Assembly (NCBI GenBank): GCA_963841965.1
Contig: CAWJES010000010.1
Span: 434,001-498,000, forward strand
Origin: Palsa-459 sp963841965
Lineage (GTDB): Bacteria; Actinomycetota; Acidimicrobiia; Acidimicrobiales; RAAP-2
Length of the DNA stretch: 64,000 nucleotides
Reading direction: 5' to 3'
Both the position numbers and the translations under genes were made by a program. Shown one piece after another: positions 7,382-15,989 of this stretch. Under the pieces are notes generated by a model, which did no database searches, was not told where the DNA came from, and saw only the letters and a program-made list of their open reading frames with translations. Positions within the stretch are counted from its first letter, which is position 1; the number at the start of each line of letters is the position of its first letter.

Positions 7382-8160
7382 CGGTGGTTCGGCACGTAGA
7401 GGTGGTACCCGCCGAGGATGCCCGGGCGGGTCTGCGAGACCGTCGTGATGGGTTGCAGCTCGCCGAGATCGTCGCGGTGGATCCTCGGTGCGTTGCCACC
7501 GGCGAGGTGGAGGCTGTCGAAGCCCAGCACCTCGTGGACGAGATGCAGCGCTCCGATCACGCGATCGTGCCACTTCTCCTCGCCGTCCCGCTTGCGCGCA
7601 TGCTCGCCGAGCACGTCGTCGAACGTCTGTCGGCGGCTCCAGCGCAGCTGCGAGTACTCGACGTGCGGGAGCAGGATCCCTTCGAGGGTGAGGCCGGTCC
7701 CGAAGCCGGTGCCGAGCGCGACGGTCAGCTCGAGCCCCTTGCCTGTCGAGCATGCGAGCGCTGCGACGTCGGCGTCGTTGGCCACCCGCGCCTCGATCTC
7801 GAACGTCGCGGACAGGCGGCGCTGCAGGTCGAAGCCGCGCCACGCACTGGCGAGCTCCTTGGTCCTCGGCGTCCCCGGGCCGCCCGCACGCTCGAGGTTG
7901 GAGCCGCTGAGCACGACGCCGTCACGGATGACCCCCGGGAATCCGAGGGCGAGGCGGTCGGCGGACGGGAGGCGCACGACCAGTCTCGCCACCTCCTCGA
8001 CGAGCTTCTGCGGGGTCATCGGCCAGGTCGTCCGCACCTTCGCCCGCTCGCTGGCGAGGGTCCCCTCGGTGTCGACGAGAGCGGCCTTCAGCGACGTCGC
8101 GCCGACGTCGACGCACGCGGTGAACGGCCCTTCCTGCTTGGGACCCCGGAGCACCCTCAT
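7378..8160 (-). CDS. Polyphosphate-glucokinase-like sugar kinase
   Basis: This 260-residue protein is an actin-fold (ROK/PPGK-like) kinase: phosphate-1 motif CVDVGATSLKAALVD, GFPGVIRDGVV, VANDADVAALA and GTGFGTGL for phosphate binding, followed by LLPHVEYSQLRW and LAGGNA, in the order seen in actinobacterial polyphosphate/ATP glucokinases. It probably phosphorylates a hexose; phosphate donor and sugar are not certain. The ATG at 8160 overlaps the P450 stop as ATGA, making it the last gene of the secretion-like operon. Why a sugar kinase is coupled there is unknown. Confidence 0.75.
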   Translation of the reverse strand: MRVLRGPKQEGPFTACVDVGATSLKAALVDTEGTLASERAKVRTTWPMTPQKLVEEVARLVVRLPSADRLALGFPGVIRDGVVLSGSNLERAGGPGTPRTKELASAWRGFDLQRRLSATFEIEARVANDADVAALACSTGKGLELTVALGTGFGTGLTLEGILLPHVEYSQLRWSRRQTFDDVLGEHARKRDGEEKWHDRVIGALHLVHEVLGFDSLHLAGGNAPRIHRDDLGELQPITTVSQTRPGILGGYHLYVPNHR

Positions 8161-9392
8161 GAGGGGACAAGGGTAATCGGCAGGCGCTCGAGGCCCCGAA
8201 GCACGAGATTCGGCCGGTAGCGGACCGCGCCCTCGTCCGTGACCTCGAAGCCAGCGGTCCGCTCGAGCAGCATGCGCAGCGCCACTCTCGCCTCGAGCCT
8301 CGCGAGCGGCGCGCCGAGGCAGTGGTGCAGCCCGAACCCGAAGCCGAGATGGGGATTCGGGTGCCGGTCGAGGTGCAGGTTCGTCGGGTCGTCGAACGCC
8401 GCGGGGTCCCGGTTGGCCCCTCCGAGCAGCAGGAGGCAGAAGCTGCCGGCCTCGATCGTCTCGTCTCCGACGTCGAAGTCCTCGAGGAGCGCCCGGCCCG
8501 TCAGCTGCACGGGTGACGTGATCCGCAGGAGCTCGTCTGGCGCGGTGGCGTCGAGGGTCCGATCCCATCGCCACGCGGCCTGCGCCTTCTCGTCCCGCGC
8601 CAGCGCGAGCATGCCCCCCGAGAGGAGGTTCACCGTCGTCTCATGGCCGGCAACGAGGAGGAGGATCGCCGTCGAGAGCAGTTCGGCGTGGCTCAGCCGG
8701 TCCTCACCGTCGTGCGCGGCGACCAGGGCTGAGAGCAGGTCGTCTCCCGGGTCGCGCCGTCGCGACTCGAAGAGGCCGCTGAAGTAGAGCCCGAAGTGCG
8801 CGATCGCCTCGTTCCGTGCCTCGACCGCGTCGGGGGGCAGCAGGAACTCAGGGTCGAGGCTCCGGGCGAGCACGCCCGACGTCGCGCGGAACTCCTCCTG
8901 GTCGTCCCCCGGGATCCCGAGCAGCTCGGAGATCACCGCCACCGGGAGGGGCCATGCGAGCGCACCGACCATGTCGCAGGATCCCTTTGCGAGCGCGGCG
9001 TCGAGCAGGCGTGTCGCCTCAGCCTCGATGAACGGCTCGAGCTCGGCGACCCTCCTCGGCGTGAACGCCCGCTGGACCAGACCGCGGAGGCGCCCGTGGT
9101 CGGGGGGATCCCGGAAGAGGAAGGGCCTGGGGTCCGGTCCACCGGCGCGTATCGACTGGGAGAGGTCCGCCCGTCTGGCCGCCGCGAAGCCCCTGGGTGC
9201 CCGCTCGGGGTCAACGTGCAGGGAATCGGCCGATGCGCGCCGGTCCCGCAGCACCGAGAGGCAGTCCGCGTAGGTGGACAGGACCCAGTAGCCGTCGGGC
9301 GCGCGATGGATGGGAGCCTCCTCGCGCAGCTCGTCGAAGTGAGGCATCGGATCGACGACCCATCTCGGATCAGACGGGTCGTAGAAGGTCAC
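8157..9392 (-). CDS. Cytochrome P450, soluble bacterial type
   Basis: This 411-residue protein carries the P450 hallmarks: I-helix LLVAGHETTVNL, K-helix ExxR in DELLR, and the haem loop GFGFGLHHCLGAPLAR with the axial Cys. It has no membrane anchor, so it is a cytoplasmic monooxygenase needing ferredoxin and reductase partners, none of which is adjacent. The GTG start at 9392 overlaps the coupling-protein stop (GTGA) and the 3' end overlaps the kinase start. A P450 fused by overlaps to a secretion-type operon is unusual. The substrate is unknown. Confidence 0.88.
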   Translation of the reverse strand: MTFYDPSDPRWVVDPMPHFDELREEAPIHRAPDGYWVLSTYADCLSVLRDRRASADSLHVDPERAPRGFAAARRADLSQSIRAGGPDPRPFLFRDPPDHGRLRGLVQRAFTPRRVAELEPFIEAEATRLLDAALAKGSCDMVGALAWPLPVAVISELLGIPGDDQEEFRATSGVLARSLDPEFLLPPDAVEARNEAIAHFGLYFSGLFESRRRDPGDDLLSALVAAHDGEDRLSHAELLSTAILLLVAGHETTVNLLSGGMLALARDEKAQAAWRWDRTLDATAPDELLRITSPVQLTGRALLEDFDVGDETIEAGSFCLLLLGGANRDPAAFDDPTNLHLDRHPNPHLGFGFGLHHCLGAPLARLEARVALRMLLERTAGFEVTDEGAVRYRPNLVLRGLERLPITLVPS

Positions 9393-10723
9393 CTCGGGGA
9401 GCGTACCGAGCGGCGAGACGCGGACGTCGCGGATCTGCGGCCCTCGTTCCACGCGACGAGCCGCAGGCGAACGGGTGGAAGGCGCCCCGAGATGAGGACG
9501 GCGGCTCCGCGCGGCCACCGCCGGAGCTCCTCGGCGGTGAGGGACGTGGAGCGCGCCTCCGCGTCGCGCGGTCGGTCCGTGCCGGTCAGGGTGGGGAGCC
9601 ACTCGGTGATCGTCGGATCCGCGAGACCTCCGAGCAGCACCCTGCTGGTGTGGTTGTTCACGACCGTCCTCGCCCGCGGGCCGTAGCGCGCGGAGATCTG
9701 CGCCAGGTCCTGCCAGACCGTCACGAGCGTGATGCCCTGGCCCTGGCAGGTCGCCGCGATCTGGTCGAGCTCCTCGACGGGCGCGATCGAGGCGGCCTCG
9801 TCGAGGAGCACGAGCAGGCCGCTCGGCTCACCGCGTTGCGCGCACTCGGCGGCCGCGGCGAGGACCTGGCGGACGAGGCCCGCGAACAGGGGGCGGTGGC
9901 GGCGCTGGTCATGGAGCGGCGCCGAGAGGTAGCAGGTGTTCGGTCCTGCGAGCAGCGACGACGGATCCACCACGTCGGTCCCGGCGACGAACGGATCGAG
10001 CGCGGCCTCCACCGTTGCGAGCAGGGACCCGAGTGTGCGCTCATCGCGCGAGAACGAGGCGAGGAGCGCATCTCGCTCGAGCGGGTCAAGCAGGCTCGCT
10101 GCCTCGGACACGTCCCTCCTGTCGACCCACGCCGTGACAGTCGCGATCGACCCGTGCGACCTGTTCGCCGCCAGCAGCAGCGGCGCGAGGAGCTTCGCCG
10201 AGAGCGCCGCCCAGAACTCCTGGTCGCCGCTCGCCCCGCCGGCACCCGTGCCGACCGTCAGGTCCCGCGCGAGCGCCCTCGCGGCGCTGACGGACGAGGC
10301 CTGGCGCACCGGGTCCCAGACTGCTGATCCGACCTCTCCGGGTGCGACGATCTGGACGCGCCCGAGCGTGCGTCGGTGCCTCGCCGTCAACCCTGCGAGA
10401 TCGCCCTTCACGCTGGCAGCGAGGACCGGACCCGGCCACGAGAGCAGCATCGGCGCGGCGAGCGCCGTGGTCTTCCCCGATTGCGTGGGACCCACGACGA
10501 GCACCGACCCGGGTGCATCGACACCCAGACGCAGGGGCGTGCGCCACCACCCACCCGTCACCCACCTCCCGAGCTCGAGGGACCCGTGCCGGGCACGAAG
10601 CGACCATGCGACTCCGAGTCCGCCGAAGAGCCTCGGCGTGCGGTGCCTGCGGGCGTCGTGTCCGTCGAACCGCGACGTTGCGAACCATGCGGCGAGGAGG
10701 AGGATCCCGACCGCGACGATCAT
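9389..10723 (-). CDS. VirD4/TraG-like type IV coupling ATPase
   Basis: This 444-residue protein begins with a hydrophobic segment (IVAVGILLLAAWF) and has Walker A GPTQSGKTT, Walker B LLVLLDEAAS and the coupling-protein motifs CQGQGITLVTVWQDLAQI and NNHTSRVLLGG. VirD4-type ATPases bring substrates to a type IV secretion channel at the inner membrane. The start is ATG 10723, overlapping the VirB4-like stop as ATGA. It is shorter than plasmid TraG proteins (over 600 residues). No relaxase gene accompanies it in the window. Confidence 0.82.
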   Translation of the reverse strand: MIVAVGILLLAAWFATSRFDGHDARRHRTPRLFGGLGVAWSLRARHGSLELGRWVTGGWWRTPLRLGVDAPGSVLVVGPTQSGKTTALAAPMLLSWPGPVLAASVKGDLAGLTARHRRTLGRVQIVAPGEVGSAVWDPVRQASSVSAARALARDLTVGTGAGGASGDQEFWAALSAKLLAPLLLAANRSHGSIATVTAWVDRRDVSEAASLLDPLERDALLASFSRDERTLGSLLATVEAALDPFVAGTDVVDPSSLLAGPNTCYLSAPLHDQRRHRPLFAGLVRQVLAAAAECAQRGEPSGLLVLLDEAASIAPVEELDQIAATCQGQGITLVTVWQDLAQISARYGPRARTVVNNHTSRVLLGGLADPTITEWLPTLTGTDRPRDAEARSTSLTAEELRRWPRGAAVLISGRLPPVRLRLVAWNEGRRSATSASRRSVRSPR

Positions 10724-11946
10724 CCGCGCATCGCCTCGTCGGTGTCGACGAAGGTGAGGTCCGAGGGCGAGATGGCATGGCGGACCACGGATCGGGCGGC
10801 TCCGACCCGCCAGAGCGCAGCAGCCCGAGGGAGGCGAGCGACCACGTCGCACTCGGCTCGCGTGAGGCCGAGCATCGTCCCGAGCGCCTCGGCCTCGGCC
10901 GGAGGTTGCGCGAAGAGGATCGCGGTCTCCACGTCACGGAGCAGCCCCGTGGCGATCGAGGCTGTCACCGACCCTGTCGCACCGGCGGCACCGAGGTCGC
11001 TCAACCGGTGCAGGACGAGGACATGGGCGACGCCGCGTGCGCGCGCCAGCTTGAATCCCGACTGCAGCCACCGAGCGGCACCCTCGTTGGAGAGCAGGCT
11101 CCACGCCTCGTCGAGCACCAGGATCGTGCGCGATGTCCTCGCCCCCTGCCTCGCGGCCTCGAGCGCCGCGGCTGCGCAGCTGAGGACGACGGGCAGCGCC
11201 CCCGAGCGCACCGCCGCGGACACGTCGAACACCACGACGTCGCCGTCCAGATCGACGTCAGCCGAGGTCTCGCCGTCGAACATCCCGCGGAGCTCTCCGC
11301 TCACGAGGCGCCGCAACTCCAGTGCGGCCGCCCTCGACTCGCGCGCAAGTGCCTCAGGAGTCGTCCCGAGCGCGGCTGCCGCGCTCGATGCAGGGTCGAG
11401 CAGCTCGCGCAGGACGCCGGACAGCGTCGAGCAGCCGACAGCGTCCGCGTCGAGGAGCGCAACCTCGAGCGCGGCACGCTCCGTCGGCGCGAGGCGCCGC
11501 TCGAGCCCCGAGGCGACGAGCGCGCAGAGCAGGGCGAGCCGGCCCGGATCGTCAGGCGAACCGGCGAGCGGATTCAACCTGGTCCGCCCGCCGGGCTCAA
11601 GCTTGATCGGCGTCGCACCCATCGCCTCGGCGAACGGCCCGTACTCGCCCTTCGGATCGACGATCACGCAGCGACGTCCCCGCGTGAGCGAGCGCGCGAG
11701 GAGGGTCTTGACGAGCGCGCTCTTCCCGCGGCCGATCTGACCTGCCACGAGGAGGTTCGGGCTCGTCACGAGCCCTTCGGCGTAGGCGTCGAACGGGTCG
11801 AATCGAAAGAGGCCCCCGAGCGTGCAGGCCCCAACCGGTGCGCCGGCATGACACGCACCCGCATCCGAGAGCCCGGGGGCAACTGCCGCCGCGTGCCGGG
11901 TTGTGAGCAGCTGCGTCGGCGTTCCTGAGGGGACGCGCCGCCTCAC
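10720..11946 (-). CDS. VirB4/TraC-like secretion ATPase, short form
   Basis: This 408-residue protein corresponds to the ATPase half of VirB4-like proteins: FRFDPFDAY, Walker A GQIGRGKSALVK, VIVDPKGEYG, LNPLAG, Walker B TILVLDEAWSLL and the HRLSDLG segment. The GTG start at 11946 overlaps the SCO6880-like stop as GTGA; an in-frame GTG nine bases earlier is an alternative. Canonical VirB4 proteins have an N-terminal domain of 200 or more residues that is missing here. The preceding SCO6880-like protein may fill that role, as the two gene types are neighbours in actinobacterial conjugation clusters. Confidence 0.78.
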   Translation of the reverse strand: MRRRVPSGTPTQLLTTRHAAAVAPGLSDAGACHAGAPVGACTLGGLFRFDPFDAYAEGLVTSPNLLVAGQIGRGKSALVKTLLARSLTRGRRCVIVDPKGEYGPFAEAMGATPIKLEPGGRTRLNPLAGSPDDPGRLALLCALVASGLERRLAPTERAALEVALLDADAVGCSTLSGVLRELLDPASSAAAALGTTPEALARESRAAALELRRLVSGELRGMFDGETSADVDLDGDVVVFDVSAAVRSGALPVVLSCAAAALEAARQGARTSRTILVLDEAWSLLSNEGAARWLQSGFKLARARGVAHVLVLHRLSDLGAAGATGSVTASIATGLLRDVETAILFAQPPAEAEALGTMLGLTRAECDVVARLPRAAALWRVGAARSVVRHAISPSDLTFVDTDEAMRG

Positions 11947-13133
11947 GGGACGCACCACCCCGGAATGGTCGCCGCAAGTCCGCGGCGATGGTCCCCATCG
12001 CACCGACGCAATCTGGCACCGCACGATCCGGCATCCGCCAGGAGCCTCGATGCCGCTGCTTCGAGACTGGTGGCGTCGCCTGCGTCGATCCCGATGACAC
12101 CGGCCATCCGCATGGACCCGTGGCCCGCCGCCAGCTCGGAGGCCCGCTCGGCATCTCGTGCCGTGTTGCGTGACGACTCCGCCGATGCGAGGAATCCCCC
12201 GCGGTCGGCCAACGCCTCGTCGGCGGCCGCAGTGGTGCGGAGCCGTGCCGTCCGCTGACGCGAACGATGCAGCTCTTCGACCTGGAGCGCGATCGCGATC
12301 GTCCGACGATCGGGACCGACGCACAGGGGCGTGAGCACCTGCTCGTCGACATCTCCAGAGGGCCACTCCTCGATCACGAAGGCCGCATGGAACGTGGCCG
12401 GCCCCTCCACGAAGCGCCAACGTTGCAGGAGGTCCGACCCCAGGAGATCACCGCAGGCCGGCTCGACGCGCTCCTCGAGCAGCGCAGCGAGCTCACGCTC
12501 GCCGAGGAGTCGCGAGCTGCGGGGCACCGCGTCCGCGAGTCCCTGGAGTGCGGACTGCGGCGATCCGGACGACACGGCGATGAAGGAGCGCACCTCGCTC
12601 CCTGGGTCCATCCAGGGCGCATCGGCTGCTGGCGTCGCTCGGCGCGTGACCGTCAGCATCGTCACCGTGCACGGCGGTGACCCGGCCCCTGCGAGCCCGC
12701 GGAGCCACGACGCGATCGCCTCGCCCGGTGCCTGGGGCTCGTCGTCCAGCGCTCGAAGCCCCCGGGCCTGCAGGGCGAGCACGATCGTGCTCCTCCCGTC
12801 GGGCCACGTCAGGGAGCCCACCTGGCGTCCTGCGACCACAATCGAGTGCACCGCCACCCCGGCGCACCACGGCCCCCGGCGGCGGCCGAGCAGGAACGTC
12901 GCGGCGATCGGGGCCCACTGGTCCGCTCCCCGACCGCGCACGGGAACCACCGCAGCGAGCACGCCCACGAGGAGGATCGACACCCCGATGACCGTCAGTG
13001 CGGCGCCGCCGAGGTTGCAGAGCGCGACGCACGTGACGGCGCCGAGGCCGACGCACGCGGCCTGGCCCGGACGCCACCCGAACACCGCGCCACGGACCTC
13101 AGGGCGGCCCAGCCGGTAGGCCCGGTCAGTCAC
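11943..13133 (-). CDS. SCO6880-like conjugation/secretion protein
   Basis: This 396-residue protein has two adjacent hydrophobic helices near the N-terminus (about residues 25-65, with LGAVTCVALCNLGGAALTV and ILLVGVLAAVV), then a long soluble domain. Topology and context match SCO6880-family proteins of actinobacterial mobile elements. The GTG at 13133 starts the frame and overlaps the upstream stop by 8 bases; the 3' end overlaps the ATPase start by 4. I infer that it docks the VirB4-like ATPase to the membrane. The family assignment rests on layout more than on single residues. Confidence 0.65.
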   Translation of the reverse strand: MTDRAYRLGRPEVRGAVFGWRPGQAACVGLGAVTCVALCNLGGAALTVIGVSILLVGVLAAVVPVRGRGADQWAPIAATFLLGRRRGPWCAGVAVHSIVVAGRQVGSLTWPDGRSTIVLALQARGLRALDDEPQAPGEAIASWLRGLAGAGSPPCTVTMLTVTRRATPAADAPWMDPGSEVRSFIAVSSGSPQSALQGLADAVPRSSRLLGERELAALLEERVEPACGDLLGSDLLQRWRFVEGPATFHAAFVIEEWPSGDVDEQVLTPLCVGPDRRTIAIALQVEELHRSRQRTARLRTTAAADEALADRGGFLASAESSRNTARDAERASELAAGHGSMRMAGVIGIDAGDATSLEAAASRLLADAGSCGARLRRCDGDHRRGLAATIPGWCVP

Positions 13134-14289
13134 TCGGAGCCCTCCCGGGCTTCCACCGGAGCACAGGTCCGATCGCATCGCGCTCGAAGACGTGCGTGCC
13201 GGTCGAGGCCGGGACCGCCGAGATCGGCGGGCGGCCACGCTGGAACGACGCGTCGGGATCGAGCGGTGTCCCCGCGACAAGGTCCATGTGGTGGCCCGGG
13301 AGCATGCCGATCGGGTTGGTGCCGACCTCGTCGACCGATGGCATCGTGGAGCCACCCGCGCCGGCCAGCGCCATCGAGACGGCCTGGCGCGGAAGCGATC
13401 CGGCGACGCCTGCCGCGCGGTGCCGGACTGATTCGAGGTGCGACACGGCGGCACCCTCGATCGCCGGCACGAGGCGCAGCAGCACATATGGCATGAACGC
13501 GGCGAGCCCCAGCAGCGCAGCCCCGGTGATCCCGGTCGCGGCTCCGGAGGGGGCATTCGCGAGCGCTGCGAGCGCCGTCGAGAGGACGAGGACGATCACG
13601 GCCTTCGACGCGACGAGCGCACCGAGCGTCTCTGCGAGTCGCCGCACCCACACCACAGCGGGGGGCCAGAGCGATGCGGCGAGGACGAGCGGGAGCAGCG
13701 AGGTGGTGACCGTGATGGCTGCGGAGCGGACGACGAGTTCCACCCAGAGCGCCACGGAACCGAGGATCACGAGCGCTGCGGTGACCACGCTGACGCCTCC
13801 CGGTGGACCTCCCGTGAGCGCGAACGTGCCGGCGAGCAGGCGCAGTGCGGACGTCAGCGACGTCCCGTCGCCCGCGGCGATCATCGTGGAGAGCTGGTCC
13901 GTGGCGCCGAGCGCCAGTCCGACGAGGCCTGCCGCCCCGGCACCAAGGAGCACGGCGATCGGCAGGCGCAGCAGCACCGTCCGAACGAGCTCGCCGGCTG
14001 ATCCGTGCACCACGGCGTGCACGGCCGCGCCGCACAGCGCGAGCAGGGCGATCGACGCAGAGACGGACAGGACCACCTGCTGGCGGGCGGCGAACCACGG
14101 CGTCAGGACCGGAGGTGCCGTGCTGTTCGTCAGCGCCGCCCCCACGGACTGGAGGAACCAGGACGCCGTCGCGGCGAACCAGCCGGCCATTGCGGAGAAG
14201 AACTCCGAGACGATGTCCCCCGGGATGCTCGCGACGCCGCAGACCGGGTCGATCGACGGCAGGGGGCACACGTGCGGGTGGAGGATCAA
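13126..14289 (-). CDS. TrbL/VirB6-like polytopic membrane protein
   Basis: This 387-residue protein has seven or eight predicted membrane helices (for example VVLSVSASIALLALCGAAV, LPIAVLLGAGAAGLVGLAL, VVTAALVILGSVALWVELV and AVIVLVLSTALAALA), and a soluble Gly/Pro-rich tail. This is the arrangement of TrbL/VirB6 channel proteins. The most likely start is TTG 14289, overlapping the pilin-like stop as TTGA. A GTG at 14271 is an alternative. It sits between the pilin-like and ATPase genes, as in type IV secretion clusters. Confidence 0.7.
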   Translation of the reverse strand: MILHPHVCPLPSIDPVCGVASIPGDIVSEFFSAMAGWFAATASWFLQSVGAALTNSTAPPVLTPWFAARQQVVLSVSASIALLALCGAAVHAVVHGSAGELVRTVLLRLPIAVLLGAGAAGLVGLALGATDQLSTMIAAGDGTSLTSALRLLAGTFALTGGPPGGVSVVTAALVILGSVALWVELVVRSAAITVTTSLLPLVLAASLWPPAVVWVRRLAETLGALVASKAVIVLVLSTALAALANAPSGAATGITGAALLGLAAFMPYVLLRLVPAIEGAAVSHLESVRHRAAGVAGSLPRQAVSMALAGAGGSTMPSVDEVGTNPIGMLPGHHMDLVAGTPLDPDASFQRGRPPISAVPASTGTHVFERDAIGPVLRWKPGRAPSD

Positions 14290-14582
14290 TGCAGCGCCTG
14301 ACCCGCGTTGAAGAAGAAGTTGATCAGGATCGGCGCTGCGCCGATGAGGAGTGCCGCCACTCCCGAGACGAGAACCGCCTTGCGGCCTGCCATCGTCTGG
14401 TGGACGTTGCTCGCGTGCGAGCCGAGCGCCCACGCCACCGCACCTGCGACCAGCGCGACCAGTGACCCGACGAGCGCCCAGCCCGCCACGCCGTTGACCA
14501 GTGTCTGCAGCGTCCCTCCCCCCGGCAGGGAGCTGACCGACGGATTGAGCGACACGTTCGCAAGCACCAGCAGACCGGACAT
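14286..14582 (-). CDS. DUF6112-like, VirB2-pilin-like small membrane protein
   Basis: This 98-residue protein has two hydrophobic helices, VNGVAGWALVGSLVALVAGAV and VLVSGVAALLIGAAPILINF, linked by a charged loop with HASNVHQTMAGRKA. Size and layout match DUF6112 proteins of actinobacterial conjugation clusters, which resemble VirB2/TrbC pilins. A strong ribosome site AAAGGAG lies seven bases before ATG 14582. It is the first gene of the seven-gene operon; the 66-base gap to the divergent senX3-like gene must hold both promoters. Confidence 0.7.
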   Translation of the reverse strand: MSGLLVLANVSLNPSVSSLPGGGTLQTLVNGVAGWALVGSLVALVAGAVAWALGSHASNVHQTMAGRKAVLVSGVAALLIGAAPILINFFFNAGQALH

Positions 14583-14648
14583 GGGGACTCCTTTGCGTCG
14601 GGCTCCCCAATGGTCGCGTCGGCTTCCTCGGGCTGACGGCTGTCTGCC

Positions 14649-15989
14649 ATGATTGACGGAGTGCTCGCGTCCCTTGATCCCACGACGTGGCCGTCCTGGG
14701 CGCTGTACGCGGCGGCAGCCGGCTTCATCGTCATCGGCGTCCTCGTGGGCTTCCTCTTCGGCAGGCGCACGGGACGACGCGCCATCGCGCAGCGGCTCTC
14801 GGCCTTGGGCGCCCGCCTCGGCGTCGCACAGCCGGAGGACGACGGCAAGGTGGAGACCGCGCTCAGCTACCTCGAGCAGGTCACGGGAGCCGCCACCGAG
14901 GCGGTGAGCGAGACGAGTGCCGACGCGATCAGGCTCCGCCGCTCGCTCGACATCCTCCCGCTCGGGCTCGTGCTCTGCGACGAGTCGGGCACGGTCGTCT
15001 ACCGCAACGCCCAGGCCGATCAGCTCATGACGAGCCGGTACGGCGACGCGATCGCAGCCCAGGCCGTCACTGAGATGCTCGCCGACGCGTGGAATGGCGG
15101 AGGCACCGAGCGGACGGTCGACCTCTACGGCCCCCCGCGTCGCACCCTCACCGTGAGCGCGGCGCTCATCGACGACGGCCGCAGGCCGCTGGGTGTGATC
15201 GCGATGATCGAGGACGTCTCGGAGCGTCGCCGGCTGGAGGACATCCGCCGGGACTTCGTCGCGAACGTGAGCCACGAGCTCAAGACCCCGATGGGCGCGC
15301 TCGGGCTCCTGGCCGAGACGCTGGTCGTCGAGAGCGACCCGACGGTCGCCAGCCGCCTCGCCGACCGCATCCACACCGAGGCGTTCCGGGTCAGCAGGAT
15401 CATCGACGACCTCCTCGACCTCTCGCGCCTCGAGTCCGAGGGAACCCCAGCGCGCGAGCTCGTCCCGGTCGTGCTGGTGATGGCCGAGGCGGTCGAGCGG
15501 ATCCGCCAGGCGGCCGACCACCGCGAGATCGACCTCGTCTTCGAGGAGCCGGATCCCGGGATCATCGTCCTCGGCGATCGCCGACAGCTTGTCTCCGCGC
15601 TGCATGCGCTGCTTGAGAATGGTGTGATGTACTCGCCGGAGGGGGGCACGGTGACCGTCTCCGCGGTCGCCGCCGAGGAGGTGCTCGTGACGGGGGACGA
15701 AGATGCGGCGGGCGACGACGAGGCCCACGAGACGACGACTGCCACGGTGCGGACCGTGCGCGTCTCGGTCGCCGACCACGGCGTCGGGATCCCGGCGAAG
15801 GACCTCGGACGGATCTTCGAGCGCTTCTACCGGGTCGACCCCGGTCGGGCGCGCCAGACGGGCGGCACGGGGCTCGGGCTTTCGATCGTCCGCCACGTCA
15901 CCCAGAACCACGGCGGGCGTGTCGAGGTGGAGTCCCGCGAGGGAGAGGGGTCCACGTTCACGCTGATCCTCCCGCTGCAGGCGCAATGA
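14649..15989 (+). CDS. senX3: SenX3/PhoR-type sensor histidine kinase
   Basis: This 446-residue protein has one N-terminal membrane helix (about residues 18-40), a PAS-like domain (about 95-195), a HisKA dimerisation helix with H209 in NVSHELKTP, and an ATPase domain with N-box ENGVMYS, G1 ADHGVGIP, F-box FERFYRVD and G2 GGTGLGLSIVRH. This is the SenX3 plan, in actinobacteria the phosphate-starvation kinase for RegX3. Its stop overlaps the regulator start as ATGA. No phoU or pst genes are nearby, so the phosphate role is inferred from the family. Confidence 0.82.
   Translation: MIDGVLASLDPTTWPSWALYAAAAGFIVIGVLVGFLFGRRTGRRAIAQRLSALGARLGVAQPEDDGKVETALSYLEQVTGAATEAVSETSADAIRLRRSLDILPLGLVLCDESGTVVYRNAQADQLMTSRYGDAIAAQAVTEMLADAWNGGGTERTVDLYGPPRRTLTVSAALIDDGRRPLGVIAMIEDVSERRRLEDIRRDFVANVSHELKTPMGALGLLAETLVVESDPTVASRLADRIHTEAFRVSRIIDDLLDLSRLESEGTPARELVPVVLVMAEAVERIRQAADHREIDLVFEEPDPGIIVLGDRRQLVSALHALLENGVMYSPEGGTVTVSAVAAEEVLVTGDEDAAGDDEAHETTTATVRTVRVSVADHGVGIPAKDLGRIFERFYRVDPGRARQTGGTGLGLSIVRHVTQNHGGRVEVESREGEGSTFTLILPLQAQ

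Noticed and set aside
6203..7843. 546-codon minus-strand frame opposite the M20 hydrolase
   Set aside because: Shadow frame. The M20 protein and the kinase explain the region fully.
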